Part shown: positions 1 through 8,441 of the stretch, piece by piece | Position numbering within the stretch: position 1 is the stretch's first letter | How the letters are laid out: each line of letters opens with the position of its first letter | Origin: Aerococcus tenax | GTDB taxonomy: Bacteria > Bacillota > Bacilli > Lactobacillales > Aerococcaceae | Direction: 5' to 3' | Assembly (NCBI RefSeq): GCF_003286645.3 | Contig: NZ_CP127382.2 | Coordinates: forward strand, 558,001 to 622,000 | DNA: 64,000 bases | The notes under the pieces: generated by a model | What the model was told of the DNA's origin: nothing | The model's database searches: none | Seen by the model: the letters and a program-made list of their open reading frames with translations, nothing else | Translations under genes and position numbers: made by a program

Positions 1-1
1 C

Positions 2-412
2 ATGCAGGCATCCTTAACTGAAACCATGGGCCAAGCGCGCTTGAAAGGCTATGTCCTAGAAAACTTTAAATTAAGCGAAGATGGTTTGGTTAATGCGGTC
101 TTTATTAGCCAAGAAGTCTTAAAGGATTTGGGAGTGACCGAGGCGGAATCCCATAATATTGTGCAAACACCGGGATCGATCCAAGGGGTGCTGGCCTGGG
201 TAATCTTTGTTGAAAAGTCTGATGGTTCCATGCGCTGTCGCATTCGCAGTAAGGGGCCAGCTATCAATCAGATTGCCCAAGCTCATGAAGGGGGCGGCCA
301 TGCCAAGGCATCAGGGGCCAATGCCTATTCAAAAGCAGAGTGCCAAGAAATTGTGGCAGAATTAAACCAAGCCGCTATAAATTATTTAAAAGAAAAAGGC
401 AATAAGGAATAG
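2..412 (+). CDS. nrnA: NrnA-like DHH phosphoesterase, C-terminal part (gene starts before the window)
   Basis: Only the C-terminal about 136 residues are visible and the reading frame is open at the left edge, so the start lies upstream. The glycine-rich GGGHAKASGA motif near the end is the DHHA1 substrate-binding signature of NrnA-type enzymes, which degrade nanoRNAs and dephosphorylate pAp in the cytoplasm. In related bacteria nrnA often sits beside a cshB-type helicase gene. Here zwf and a structured repeat lie between them. A rho-independent terminator follows at 478-514. Confidence 0.8.
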   Translation: MQASLTETMGQARLKGYVLENFKLSEDGLVNAVFISQEVLKDLGVTEAESHNIVQTPGSIQGVLAWVIFVEKSDGSMRCRIRSKGPAINQIAQAHEGGGHAKASGANAYSKAECQEIVAELNQAAINYLKEKGNKE

Positions 413-477
413 TTTTAGTCTTACTTAAGGAAATTTTTCTATTTCTTGAGACTAATCTTTCTAAAGTTGAATATTTT

Positions 478-514
478 AAAAGAGGCTGCAAACTAATCTT
501 GCAGCCTCTTTTTT
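478..514 (+). terminator. Intrinsic terminator after nrnA
   Basis: Stem AAAAGAGGCTGCA / TGCAGCCTCTTTT with a short loop and a T-run. The same AAAAGAGGCTG stem family recurs at 10928-10960. Confidence 0.85.
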
Positions 515-515
515 C

Positions 516-676
516 AGATATAGTATGTGCAGTGTTTTCGTCCTTTGTTGTGACTGTCGCACTCTGCTCAAATCTGTTCCAAGCGCGAGGTGAGCTCCAT
601 TTCAGAAGTCCTTGCAAATCCTCTTTGAGGATTTACTGCGCACTTCTTCCAATGGTCTCCCTTCTTTTTGCGCTTG
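516..676 (+). repeat. Structured intergenic repeat, copy A
   Basis: It opens with AGATATAGTATG, shared with the copies near 21330 and 31210, and carries GTCGCACTC at 556-564. From 580 to 676 it folds as one long hairpin. CAAGCGC (580-586) pairs with GCGCTTG (670-676), then AGG-GAG with CTC-CCT, CCATT with AATGG, AGAAGT with ACTTCT and AAATCCTC with GAGGATTT around a TTT loop. It lacks the 37-nt inner hairpin of the other copies. The gap between nrnA and zwf holds nothing else. Short open frames here do not look coding. Confidence 0.7.
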
Positions 677-689
677 TCACACTCTATTC

Positions 690-2147
690 TTAGTATTGTG
701 GGTTGATCCAGCGGCGGCCGTCGCTTTCGATGAGATCTTTGGCAGCTTCGGGGCCCTTAGTCATGGCGGGATAGTTAGGGAAGCTTGGGGGATCGAGTTG
801 TGACCAGGCCTCCTTAATGGAGTCGGCGATCCGCCATTGTTCTTTGAGCTCGTCCCAGGTCGTAAATAGCATCTGATTACCAAGGAAGGCGTAGTAGATG
901 AGAATTTCGTAGGATTCACTGGCCACCCGTGATTGGAGAATTTCCTTATCGGGCAGCATGCGCATGGTTTGCGGTTTAAAGCAACCTTTAAAGGCTTTTT
1001 GATTCATGGAGACTTCTAAGCCGTATTCAGGGGTAATCACAAAGGTCATCCGGTTAGGTGAATCGCAGGTCGACAAGTTATCCTTGAGGACCGCTTCAAC
1101 TGTGGTATATTTTCCGCTGCTGAGTGCCTTACCCGTTCGGAAATAAAAGGGGGTTCCTTGCCAACGGTCATTGTTGATACGGAACTTACCAGCGACAAAG
1201 GTTTCGGTACTACTGTCTTCACTAACCCCTTCTAGGTCGCGATAGGCCGGCTCACTCCCATCTGCTGCTTGACCATATTGGCCCCGGACAATGTTCGTTT
1301 GGACGCTTTCGAGGTCAAAGGAAGGGATTTCTCTTAAAAAGGCTTCCTTTTTTGGATGGAGGTCGTCTTGAGACCTGGGTAAGTCCATGCCTACAAAGGA
1401 GATCACTTGTAGGATATGGTTTTGGAACATATCTAAGAGGGCTCCAGTTTGATCATAATAGCCCCCCCGACTGCCAACTGGTAAATCTTCGGATAGGGTA
1501 ATTTGGAAGTGGTCAATATACTTGTGGTTCCAAATGGCTTCGAAAAAGGGATTATACTGGCGGGTTGCCCAAATATTAAGGACACTTTCCTTGCCTACAT
1601 AGTGGTCAATCCGGTAAATATCACTTTCTTCAAAGGAAATATTAAGGGCTTGGTTTAGTGATTGGGCAGAATCCAGGTCAACACCAAAAGGTTTTTCTAA
1701 AATAACCCGGTGGTTACCTGGAATATCGATAATCCCAGTTTTCTTTAAGTGGTGTGAGGTGATCTCAAAGAGACTAGGGGCAATGGATAAGTAATAAAGA
1801 AAGTTCTTATCAGTTTGATATTGCTTTTGCAGGGCTAGCATTTTGTCCTTGAGTAGGATATAATCCTCTGTTTGTGAAGCATCATTTGAGATATAATAAA
1901 AATGCTGGGCAAATTCACCAGCTACTGCTCTCAAACTGTCATCCTTGGTATAGTTAATAATTGATTCAACGATGATCTCATGATAATGTGCATCTGTCCA
2001 AGGGCGACGAGAAGTGCCGATCAAGGCAAAACGTTGGCTTAGCCAGCCTTGTTGGTAGAGGTGAAATAAAGAGGGATATAATTTCCGTTGGGCAAGGTCA
2101 CCGGATGCCCCAAAGAGGACAATGATTCCCGAAACTTGTTGGTCCAT
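690..2147 (-). CDS. zwf: Glucose-6-phosphate 1-dehydrogenase
   Basis: It oxidises glucose-6-phosphate to 6-phosphogluconolactone with NADP+, the first step of the oxidative pentose phosphate pathway. The N-terminal GASGDLAQRKLYPSLF is the dinucleotide-binding motif and RIDHYVGKE is the active-site signature (family form RIDHYLGKE). At 485 residues it has the usual length. The start at 2147 (MDQQVSG) is chosen because an AAAGGAC ribosome site lies just upstream. The in-frame ATG at 2165 would swallow that site. It is a single-gene unit read toward nrnA, with a good promoter at 2188-2216. Confidence 0.95.
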   Translation of the reverse strand: MDQQVSGIIVLFGASGDLAQRKLYPSLFHLYQQGWLSQRFALIGTSRRPWTDAHYHEIIVESIINYTKDDSLRAVAGEFAQHFYYISNDASQTEDYILLKDKMLALQKQYQTDKNFLYYLSIAPSLFEITSHHLKKTGIIDIPGNHRVILEKPFGVDLDSAQSLNQALNISFEESDIYRIDHYVGKESVLNIWATRQYNPFFEAIWNHKYIDHFQITLSEDLPVGSRGGYYDQTGALLDMFQNHILQVISFVGMDLPRSQDDLHPKKEAFLREIPSFDLESVQTNIVRGQYGQAADGSEPAYRDLEGVSEDSSTETFVAGKFRINNDRWQGTPFYFRTGKALSSGKYTTVEAVLKDNLSTCDSPNRMTFVITPEYGLEVSMNQKAFKGCFKPQTMRMLPDKEILQSRVASESYEILIYYAFLGNQMLFTTWDELKEQWRIADSIKEAWSQLDPPSFPNYPAMTKGPEAAKDLIESDGRRWINPQY

Positions 2148-2187
2148 TGTGATAAGTCCTTTCATTTTTCATTTTCAGAGTGGTTTT

Positions 2188-2216
2188 ATTATAGAATGTC
2201 TATCAGCTGAATGCAA
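2188..2216 (-). promoter_or_regulatory. Sigma-A-type promoter of zwf
   Basis: On the minus strand: TTGCAT, 17-nt spacer, TATAAT, placed about 40 bases before the chosen zwf start. Confidence 0.65.
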
Positions 2217-2330
2217 TCTGGCGAGCAGGTCTTTATAAACCCTAAATTATAACCACTAGTCGCCGGCTTGGCAAGCTGTATTTTAATCTAACAATCATTG
2301 CTTAAGTCTTAAAAGCTAAAGGAGAATTTT

Positions 2331-3680
2331 ATGTCATTTAAAGAATACCATTTCCAGCCTTTTATTGAGGCGGCCTTAGAGAAATTAGCCTTTAAAGAAC
2401 CTACCCCGATTCAAAAGAAAGTTATTCCCGTTATTCAAGCGGGAAAAAGCCTAGTTGCCCAAAGTCAAACCGGATCAGGAAAGTCCCATGCTTTCTTGCT
2501 CCCCTTAATCGACCAATTAAAGCCTGAGAATTATACCCAATTAGTTATCACGGCACCCAGTCGGGAATTGGCTGACCAATTGTATCAAACTGCCCAACAG
2601 CTTGTGGGGGATAGTGACTTTGATTTTCATATTGAAAGAGCCTATGGGGGAACAGACACCAAGCGGCAAAAAGAACGCCTAGAAAATCAAGATCCCCAAG
2701 TGGTAATTGGGACTCCGGGTCGCTTATTAGACTTAGTGACTGAAGGCTCGATCAATGTCCATAAAGTAGAACACTTTGTTGTGGATGAGGCGGATATGAC
2801 TTTGGATATGGGCTTTTTGCATACGGTTGACCAAATCGCCAGTCGGATGCCCGATGATTTGAAGATTTACGTCTTTTCTGCCACCATTCCGGAGAAATTA
2901 CATCCCTTCCTTAGAAAGTACTTGGAACATCCAGAATGGATCCAAGTTGCTAACGAAAAGCTGATTTCGCCAACCATTACCAATATCTTACTCCCCTTAA
3001 GAGGGCGGTCCAAAGATGACCTGCTCAAGCAAGCCTTAACCATGGGGGCACCCTATTTGGTCCTTATTTTTGCAAATACCATCGAGGAAGTGGACCAACT
3101 CTATTTAAAACTCAAGCAATGGGGGCTATCGGTAGCTAAGTTGCACGGCGATCTCGACAGTCGTGAACGCCGGCGGGTGATGCGTCAAATCCAACACCTT
3201 GATTATCAATATGTGGTGGCTACGGATCTAGCTGCCCGCGGGATTGACATTGAAGGGGTCTCCCATGTGGTTAACTATGATATTCCTAAAGAGTTAGAAT
3301 TCTTTATCCACCGGGTAGGCCGTACGGGACGGCAAGGAATGAAGGGCATTGCCTTGACCTTCTACCATCCTGACCAAGAAAAGGCGATTCGCTGGTTAGA
3401 AGATCGTGGGATCCACTTTGAGGTGAAAGACATTAAAAATGGTCAATGGGTCGAAGTCAAAGACCATAAGGAACGGCAGTTAAGAAAAGACCGCCACCAA
3501 GAGGAAACGGACCACGTTGTTAAGGGTATGATTAACCGTAATAAGAAAAGGAAAGTTAAACCCGGTTATAAGAAAAAACTCGACCGGCAAATTAAAGCAT
3601 ATAAACGAGACAAATATAATAAAAAACAAAGACAAGCTGCTCGGCAAAAACGCAAGCAAAATAAAGAAAACAACCGTTAA
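2331..3680 (+). CDS. cshB: DEAD-box RNA helicase, CshB type
   Basis: ATP-dependent RNA helicase of 449 residues. Motifs in order: Q-motif PTPIQ (about 25), Walker A AQSQTGSGKS (43-52), DEAD at 152-155, SAT at 183-185, HRVGRTGR in the second RecA lobe. The tail from about residue 395 is strongly basic (many K, R and Q), as in Bacillus CshB/YqfR, and suits RNA or ribosome binding. CshB proteins act in ribosome assembly and cold adaptation; that role is inferred from the family. It is a single-gene unit ending at a strong terminator. Confidence 0.88.
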   Translation: MSFKEYHFQPFIEAALEKLAFKEPTPIQKKVIPVIQAGKSLVAQSQTGSGKSHAFLLPLIDQLKPENYTQLVITAPSRELADQLYQTAQQLVGDSDFDFHIERAYGGTDTKRQKERLENQDPQVVIGTPGRLLDLVTEGSINVHKVEHFVVDEADMTLDMGFLHTVDQIASRMPDDLKIYVFSATIPEKLHPFLRKYLEHPEWIQVANEKLISPTITNILLPLRGRSKDDLLKQALTMGAPYLVLIFANTIEEVDQLYLKLKQWGLSVAKLHGDLDSRERRRVMRQIQHLDYQYVVATDLAARGIDIEGVSHVVNYDIPKELEFFIHRVGRTGRQGMKGIALTFYHPDQEKAIRWLEDRGIHFEVKDIKNGQWVEVKDHKERQLRKDRHQEETDHVVKGMINRNKKRKVKPGYKKKLDRQIKAYKRDKYNKKQRQAARQKRKQNKENNR

Positions 3681-3710
3681 AAAATGCGCTCGCTGGAGCG
3701 CATTTTTTAG
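3678..3710. terminator. Bidirectional terminator between convergent genes
   Basis: Stem AAAAAATGCGCTC / GAGCGCATTTTTT with loop GCTG. T-runs on both strands serve the helicase gene and the DUF1189 gene. Confidence 0.9.
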
Positions 3711-4609
3711 TCATCATTTTTATCGGAATGATCAGGGCCATCTTTTTGGTCTCGGTCAGTCTCTTCATCTTGTTTGTCTAAGTTTACCAAGTTCTTATCG
3801 TTTTTTACTTGATCTTTGTTGGCGTCCCATTGCTTAGGGTCAATCTTTACCACTTTAATCTGTTTGGTAAAGGCCCAGATACGGATTAAAGCAGTAAAGA
3901 GGATGATGTAAAAAGAAAAGGTTACCTGGTAGCCAAAGAGATGAACCAATTGGATAAGAACTAGAGGGAAAGTCATGGCCGTTAAGGCAAAATTATAGCG
4001 CTTGCCAAAGGTCAATTGCAATTTACGGGTAATGGCCATGGGTGCCATAAACAAGGCAATCACTAGGGCTAATAGACTTACCTGTAAGCTATTAAATAGA
4101 AAAATCCCTAAAAAGACTAAGAGATAGACCCAAGGTTGGAATTGTGTCAGGCTTTGGATGATTTGCTTTTGCCCTTGACTATCTAAGTCCGTGCTAAAGT
4201 CAGCATAAGGAAAGCTTTGTTGCTGACCCATAAAGGAGAATGTGATATTTTTCGGGTTGGTATAAATGGTTAGAGCTGATGAATCGATTTTTTTAAGGTC
4301 TTCTTGACTGATTTGATCTTTGGGGTTATAGACATAGTTTAAGAAATCAGTCTTATTGATAAAGGCCTGGTCCTTTTCACTGACTAATTGGTTATTTTCA
4401 ATTGTAAAATCGGGTATGGATTGGATAATGCTGGCCCCATTGCCTCTCACCGTATGAAGTAGCTGGTAGCTGGGTTGGATAGCCGGTAGGGTCATCACTA
4501 GGCTCAATAATAAAATGTAGACTAATTTATGCTTCAAAGTCATATAAAAAGCCACAAGTGTATCTTTAAAGCGAAAGATACTATCAAAGAATAAACGTAA
4601 GGTTTTCAA
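3707..4609 (-). CDS. DUF1189-family membrane protein
   Basis: Predicted integral membrane protein. A hydrophobic segment follows the first 30 residues, then about 110 hydrophilic residues that are probably extracytoplasmic, then a cluster of four hydrophobic segments, then a charged tail rich in D, K, N and Q. The layout fits the DUF1189 family of Gram-positive bacteria, whose function I do not know. The start is set by the ribosome site: AGGAGG lies 6 bases before a TTG at 4609. The ATG at 4624 would put AGGAGG inside the gene (residues 2-3). Confidence 0.7.
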   Translation of the reverse strand: MKTLRLFFDSIFRFKDTLVAFYMTLKHKLVYILLLSLVMTLPAIQPSYQLLHTVRGNGASIIQSIPDFTIENNQLVSEKDQAFINKTDFLNYVYNPKDQISQEDLKKIDSSALTIYTNPKNITFSFMGQQQSFPYADFSTDLDSQGQKQIIQSLTQFQPWVYLLVFLGIFLFNSLQVSLLALVIALFMAPMAITRKLQLTFGKRYNFALTAMTFPLVLIQLVHLFGYQVTFSFYIILFTALIRIWAFTKQIKVVKIDPKQWDANKDQVKNDKNLVNLDKQDEETDRDQKDGPDHSDKNDD

Positions 4610-4795
4610 AATTTTCCTCCTCATTAAACAGTCTTTGCATCAGTTTAGTATAGCAAAAAATTAACCGAGTCCGCTTAGAAAATCGCTTTTTTACTAATAT
4701 TTAAAGACTCTAGCCTGGTTAAAAAGTTCTTACAAGCACCATTTTATCAATAAATAGGATAAAATAAACTATATTGAGTAAAGGAGATGAAGTCA

Positions 4796-5470
4796 ATGGC
4801 CTTATTTGATGATCTAGCAGGAGATTATGATAGCTGGTACCAAGGGGAAGTCGGGGCTTTTGTCGATCAGATTGAAGCGGACCTGGCTTTTTCCTTAGTT
4901 GATGTTCAGGCAGGCATGTCGGTCTTAGATGCAGGTTGCGGTACAGGCAATTATAGCATCCGCCTGGCTCAAGCGGGGGCTCAAGTGCAAGCGATCGATA
5001 TTTCCAGCCAAATGTTAAAAGAAGCAAAAAGGAAAGCGGAGGCGCTGGACCTGCCCATTGCCTTTCAAAAAATGGATATGAATCACCTAGATTTCCCCAG
5101 GGAGAGGTTTGACCTGATCTTTTCTATGACCGCTATTGAATTTATTGCGGATTTAGAAGCCTTTATTGCTTCATGCTTTGACTTATTAAAACCGGGGGGC
5201 TATCTCTTAATCGGTTCTATTACTGAGTCTGGAGACTGGGGGCAATACTATCAAGAGAAAAAAGACTCCATTTATAATTATGCCCATTTCCGAGATACCC
5301 AAGACTTTATAAAACACTACCCTAAGCAGGTTCTTGGCTACCGCGAAGGGTTATATCTCCCTGTTCACCCTGATGTTGACCTTGATTTAGCCAGTCAGGA
5401 AGCCAACTATGCTAAATCCGCTAGTCCAAGTTTCACCTGTGTGCTCTGGCAAAAAGCTGGAGAGAAATAA
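4796..5470 (+). CDS. Class I SAM-dependent methyltransferase
   Basis: Small-molecule-type methyltransferase of 224 residues. VLDAGCGTGNYSIRL is motif I (SAM-binding glycine loop), followed by an acidic residue in VQAIDISSQML that should contact the SAM ribose. The substrate cannot be read from sequence. AAGGAG sits 9 bases before the ATG at 4796; the ATG at 4787 overlaps that site and is less likely. It stands alone, convergent with the YfhO-type gene. Confidence 0.8.
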   Translation: MALFDDLAGDYDSWYQGEVGAFVDQIEADLAFSLVDVQAGMSVLDAGCGTGNYSIRLAQAGAQVQAIDISSQMLKEAKRKAEALDLPIAFQKMDMNHLDFPRERFDLIFSMTAIEFIADLEAFIASCFDLLKPGGYLLIGSITESGDWGQYYQEKKDSIYNYAHFRDTQDFIKHYPKQVLGYREGLYLPVHPDVDLDLASQEANYAKSASPSFTCVLWQKAGEK

Positions 5471-5482
5471 TATTCATCAAGC

Positions 5483-5524
5483 AAAAAATGCATCCCTTCA
5501 AAACGATGATTGGATGCATTTTCT
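5483..5524. terminator. Bidirectional terminator
   Basis: AATGCATCC / GGATGCATT stem with A-rich and T-rich flanks between two convergent genes. Confidence 0.75.
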
Positions 5525-5531
5525 AATTGTT

Positions 5532-8225
5532 TTATTTCCGTTTGATTGAGTAAAGTAAGCACAAAACAAGGATATGGGATAGAGAAATAATCACACCTAA
5601 GGTTAATCCTTGGGGACGAAAACGGAGTTCTAGTTGATTTTCTCCTTGGGGGATTTCTTTAATGACCATCATACTCCGGTCTAAAACCGGTTCCAAATTG
5701 ACTTTTTTACCATTGACCTGGGCCCGCCAGCCTTCATTATAGGGGATGGTAAGGAGGAGGGCTTGGTCATTCGCTTTGCCTTCAAAGCTTCCTTTAATGT
5801 GGTTATCAGCGAAGCGGTCAATATGTAGTTTTTGATCCGCCACGCTATGCATCACCTGATCGAAAGTTTGGTTAGCTAAGGAATAGAGGTTGAGCTGAGA
5901 AAGGTTGATACTATCCGCTTTTACCTCGATGGTAAAAATCCTTTCTCCCGGAGTGGATTGGTTGGCGATATTAAAGACTTGGGTAGAATTGTAACTTTTA
6001 TCATAGTTTAGCTTTTTGCCATCTAAGTAATAAGTCACATCCTCCTCCGATAAATCTCCTGGTACAGTCAAGTAGTAGGCTTGCTTGCTATCAATTTTTA
6101 GGGTAAAGTCGATAAAACTTTTACTTTCTCGGTCCGTCTTATGGTAGCTGGTATTAATCCGACTGGGGTCATCACTTTCTAGGTTTGTTAAATCCATTCG
6201 CTTAAAATCTCTGACCTGGAAGAAATCCAGAGAGCTGTCCTTAGTCGATCGATCGTCTTGACCATTGAGACAGGCCAAGAGTTTATCTTGGTTATCGATC
6301 GTTTGGTCAGGCTTCAAGTCCATTTGAATGATCGCTTTATTGACCAGAAAGCCGAGCGACAGGGCGTAAGGGTTCTTAAAAACAGAAAAACCTTGGATCT
6401 GGTCAAGCAGAGGATAATGGTTAAAATCGGGACGGTGGCTAACTAAGCGGCGTTCATAGGCCTTATCTTCGACCTCTTTTTGGCTTTGGACTTGACTATT
6501 AATCAGATACCTAACATTAAAGAGGCTATCCGTTACCAGGCTGCCATTCGAGTAATTGACTGAACCAGTGGTTGTCGGTTGGCCCAAAGCTTTAAAAAGC
6601 TCGGTGGTCGATCTTTCAATGGTTGAATTAAAATGGTCTAAGCCATAGTAGGACAATTGCATGGGGTCATTTTTAGTCCGTTGAAAGGTCTTAGCAATGC
6701 GGTAGAAATCTTCGCCGGAATCATCCTGCAAACGAGCTAAAAGCGGTTGACTGACTTCTAAATACTGAGCGTAGCTATCATAGTTCAGGTAAGAAATAGA
6801 GTTTAAGGTTAAAGCAGTATTGGTCATGCTTTCAATCAAAGCCAAGGTAGACAAGAGTAGCAAGGGAGCCGTTTTCTTACTGGAGTGACTGAGATAGTAA
6901 AGGCCAAAAAAACTAAATACAAAGGCTATTGTTGAGAAAAGTAGGCTATTAGGGCTAATATAAGAAAAATCCTGGTAGTGTAAGGCCAAGGTCAGGGTAG
7001 ATAAACCAATTAGGCAAAGGGTCACAAAGGCTGACTGATTACTGAGAGGTTCTACTTTTCTTAAAGTCCGATAAGCTAGGTAAAGGACGAAAAAGGAAAA
7101 GACAAAGGAAAAACGGTAGGGATACCAGATAGGATATTGAAAACCATGCCAAATTAAATTTAAGGCTTTAACATTCATGGATAAGAGTAAGAAAGCTAAG
7201 ACTAAAAAGCTCATCAGTTTTTCCTGCCAGCTGAACCGCTTTTGCAGGAAAAACACTAGGCCAGCTAAAATGGCCAGGGAAGGGACAAAGATATTAGGTA
7301 ACCCCTCCGGCATTTGGTCAAAGTTAAAGGGACCGACCACCAATTTGCTGATAAGCTGCCAGAGTGGATAGGCAAAGGACCAGTCAAAATGAAGCTCTTG
7401 GTAGCTGCCTTTACTTTGGGCCAGGGCAAAGTAAGTCGGAATAAGGGTGAAAGCCGCTAGTCCGGCGGCTGCCACGGAAGACAAAATAAAGCGCAGGACT
7501 CTAGTAAAATATTGCTTGAATGGGAATCTTGCTTGTTTAAGCCTCTTGGTAAATTGGGCGCCAAAGAGTTCATAAAGAAAGAAGAGCACAGCAAAAGGAC
7601 AAACCATATAACCGATATAATAATTGGCTATCAATAAGAGAGCCAGGCTAATGATATAATAAGTGCTCCTTCTGTGGTGGATAAGGTCCTGGATGCCTAG
7701 GATGATTAAAGGCAAAAAGACCAGGCCATCTAACCACATGATGTTGAGTTGGTTAGCGGAAAAATAGCCCATTAAACTATAGAAACAGGCAAAGCTGATG
7801 GTCAAGGGGCCGTGGTCGCCATAATTTTTGTAAAGTAGCCAGAGAAAACTGGCACTAGCAGCAGCGCTCTTGGCTAGGATCAGGCAGACACAGGCTATGG
7901 GTAGGGCCTTTTGGGGAAAGGGAAGGAGTAGGAGGTTAAAGGGACTCATTAAATAATAAGTCCAAGTTCCTACCATCTCTCCTCCCATTCCCTTTTGGAA
8001 AGAGTAGAAGATTTGCTGCCAATTGCCTAGCAGGGACTCCCGGTAATATTGGAAGAAATCAATATATTGCTGGCCTAAGTCCACAGTTAAAATCGTCTGA
8101 TTGCCAAAGGGAAAGAGACCCTTAACCAGGTAAATAAAGACCAGGATTAAAACTGGGAGGCCGGCCGCTAATAAGAGCGACCGTTTAACTGCATTCATTT
8201 TGGAAAAATTCTTCATTAAAGACAC
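5532..8225 (-). CDS. YfhO-family polytopic membrane protein
   Basis: Large membrane protein of 897 residues. It has many hydrophobic segments in the first about 470 residues, an extracytoplasmic region of about 380 residues, and one last transmembrane segment before a basic IKRK end. This is the YfhO/DUF6044-like architecture of glycosyltransferase-related proteins that modify lipoteichoic acid or other surface glycans; that role is inferred from the family. The GTG start at 8225 has AAGGAG 8 bases upstream. No partner gene lies beside it. Confidence 0.8.
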   Translation of the reverse strand: MSLMKNFSKMNAVKRSLLLAAGLPVLILVFIYLVKGLFPFGNQTILTVDLGQQYIDFFQYYRESLLGNWQQIFYSFQKGMGGEMVGTWTYYLMSPFNLLLLPFPQKALPIACVCLILAKSAAASASFLWLLYKNYGDHGPLTISFACFYSLMGYFSANQLNIMWLDGLVFLPLIILGIQDLIHHRRSTYYIISLALLLIANYYIGYMVCPFAVLFFLYELFGAQFTKRLKQARFPFKQYFTRVLRFILSSVAAAGLAAFTLIPTYFALAQSKGSYQELHFDWSFAYPLWQLISKLVVGPFNFDQMPEGLPNIFVPSLAILAGLVFFLQKRFSWQEKLMSFLVLAFLLLSMNVKALNLIWHGFQYPIWYPYRFSFVFSFFVLYLAYRTLRKVEPLSNQSAFVTLCLIGLSTLTLALHYQDFSYISPNSLLFSTIAFVFSFFGLYYLSHSSKKTAPLLLLSTLALIESMTNTALTLNSISYLNYDSYAQYLEVSQPLLARLQDDSGEDFYRIAKTFQRTKNDPMQLSYYGLDHFNSTIERSTTELFKALGQPTTTGSVNYSNGSLVTDSLFNVRYLINSQVQSQKEVEDKAYERRLVSHRPDFNHYPLLDQIQGFSVFKNPYALSLGFLVNKAIIQMDLKPDQTIDNQDKLLACLNGQDDRSTKDSSLDFFQVRDFKRMDLTNLESDDPSRINTSYHKTDRESKSFIDFTLKIDSKQAYYLTVPGDLSEEDVTYYLDGKKLNYDKSYNSTQVFNIANQSTPGERIFTIEVKADSINLSQLNLYSLANQTFDQVMHSVADQKLHIDRFADNHIKGSFEGKANDQALLLTIPYNEGWRAQVNGKKVNLEPVLDRSMMVIKEIPQGENQLELRFRPQGLTLGVIISLSHILVLCLLYSIKRK

Positions 8226-8339
8226 CGTGCTAACTCCTTAAAGATGCTTGATTTCACCTTAGCTTAGCACAAATTAATTTATCAGAACATGGCAAGGCCA
8301 AGAGATCTTTCAAAGAATTTATAAAAGTCTACTTTCAGT

Positions 8340-8368
8340 CAGACAAAATCATAGAAATCGATTATAAT
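8340..8368 (+). promoter_or_regulatory. Promoter of the class B PBP gene
   Basis: CAGACA, 17-nt spacer, TATAAT. The -35 is weak and the -10 perfect. Confidence 0.5.
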
Positions 8369-8441
8369 GATAGGTGACTTGCTTTTTAGAAAGTGAGTGT
8401 TGGCACTTAATGACGATAAGAAAAAGAAAGTAGGTGAAGGC

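Noticed and set aside
499..693. Short open frames inside the intergenic repeats (also 21197-21400 and 31050-31277)
   Set aside because: They run through the hairpin-rich repeat copies, have no ribosome site, and the similar peptides come from the shared DNA repeat rather than protein conservation.
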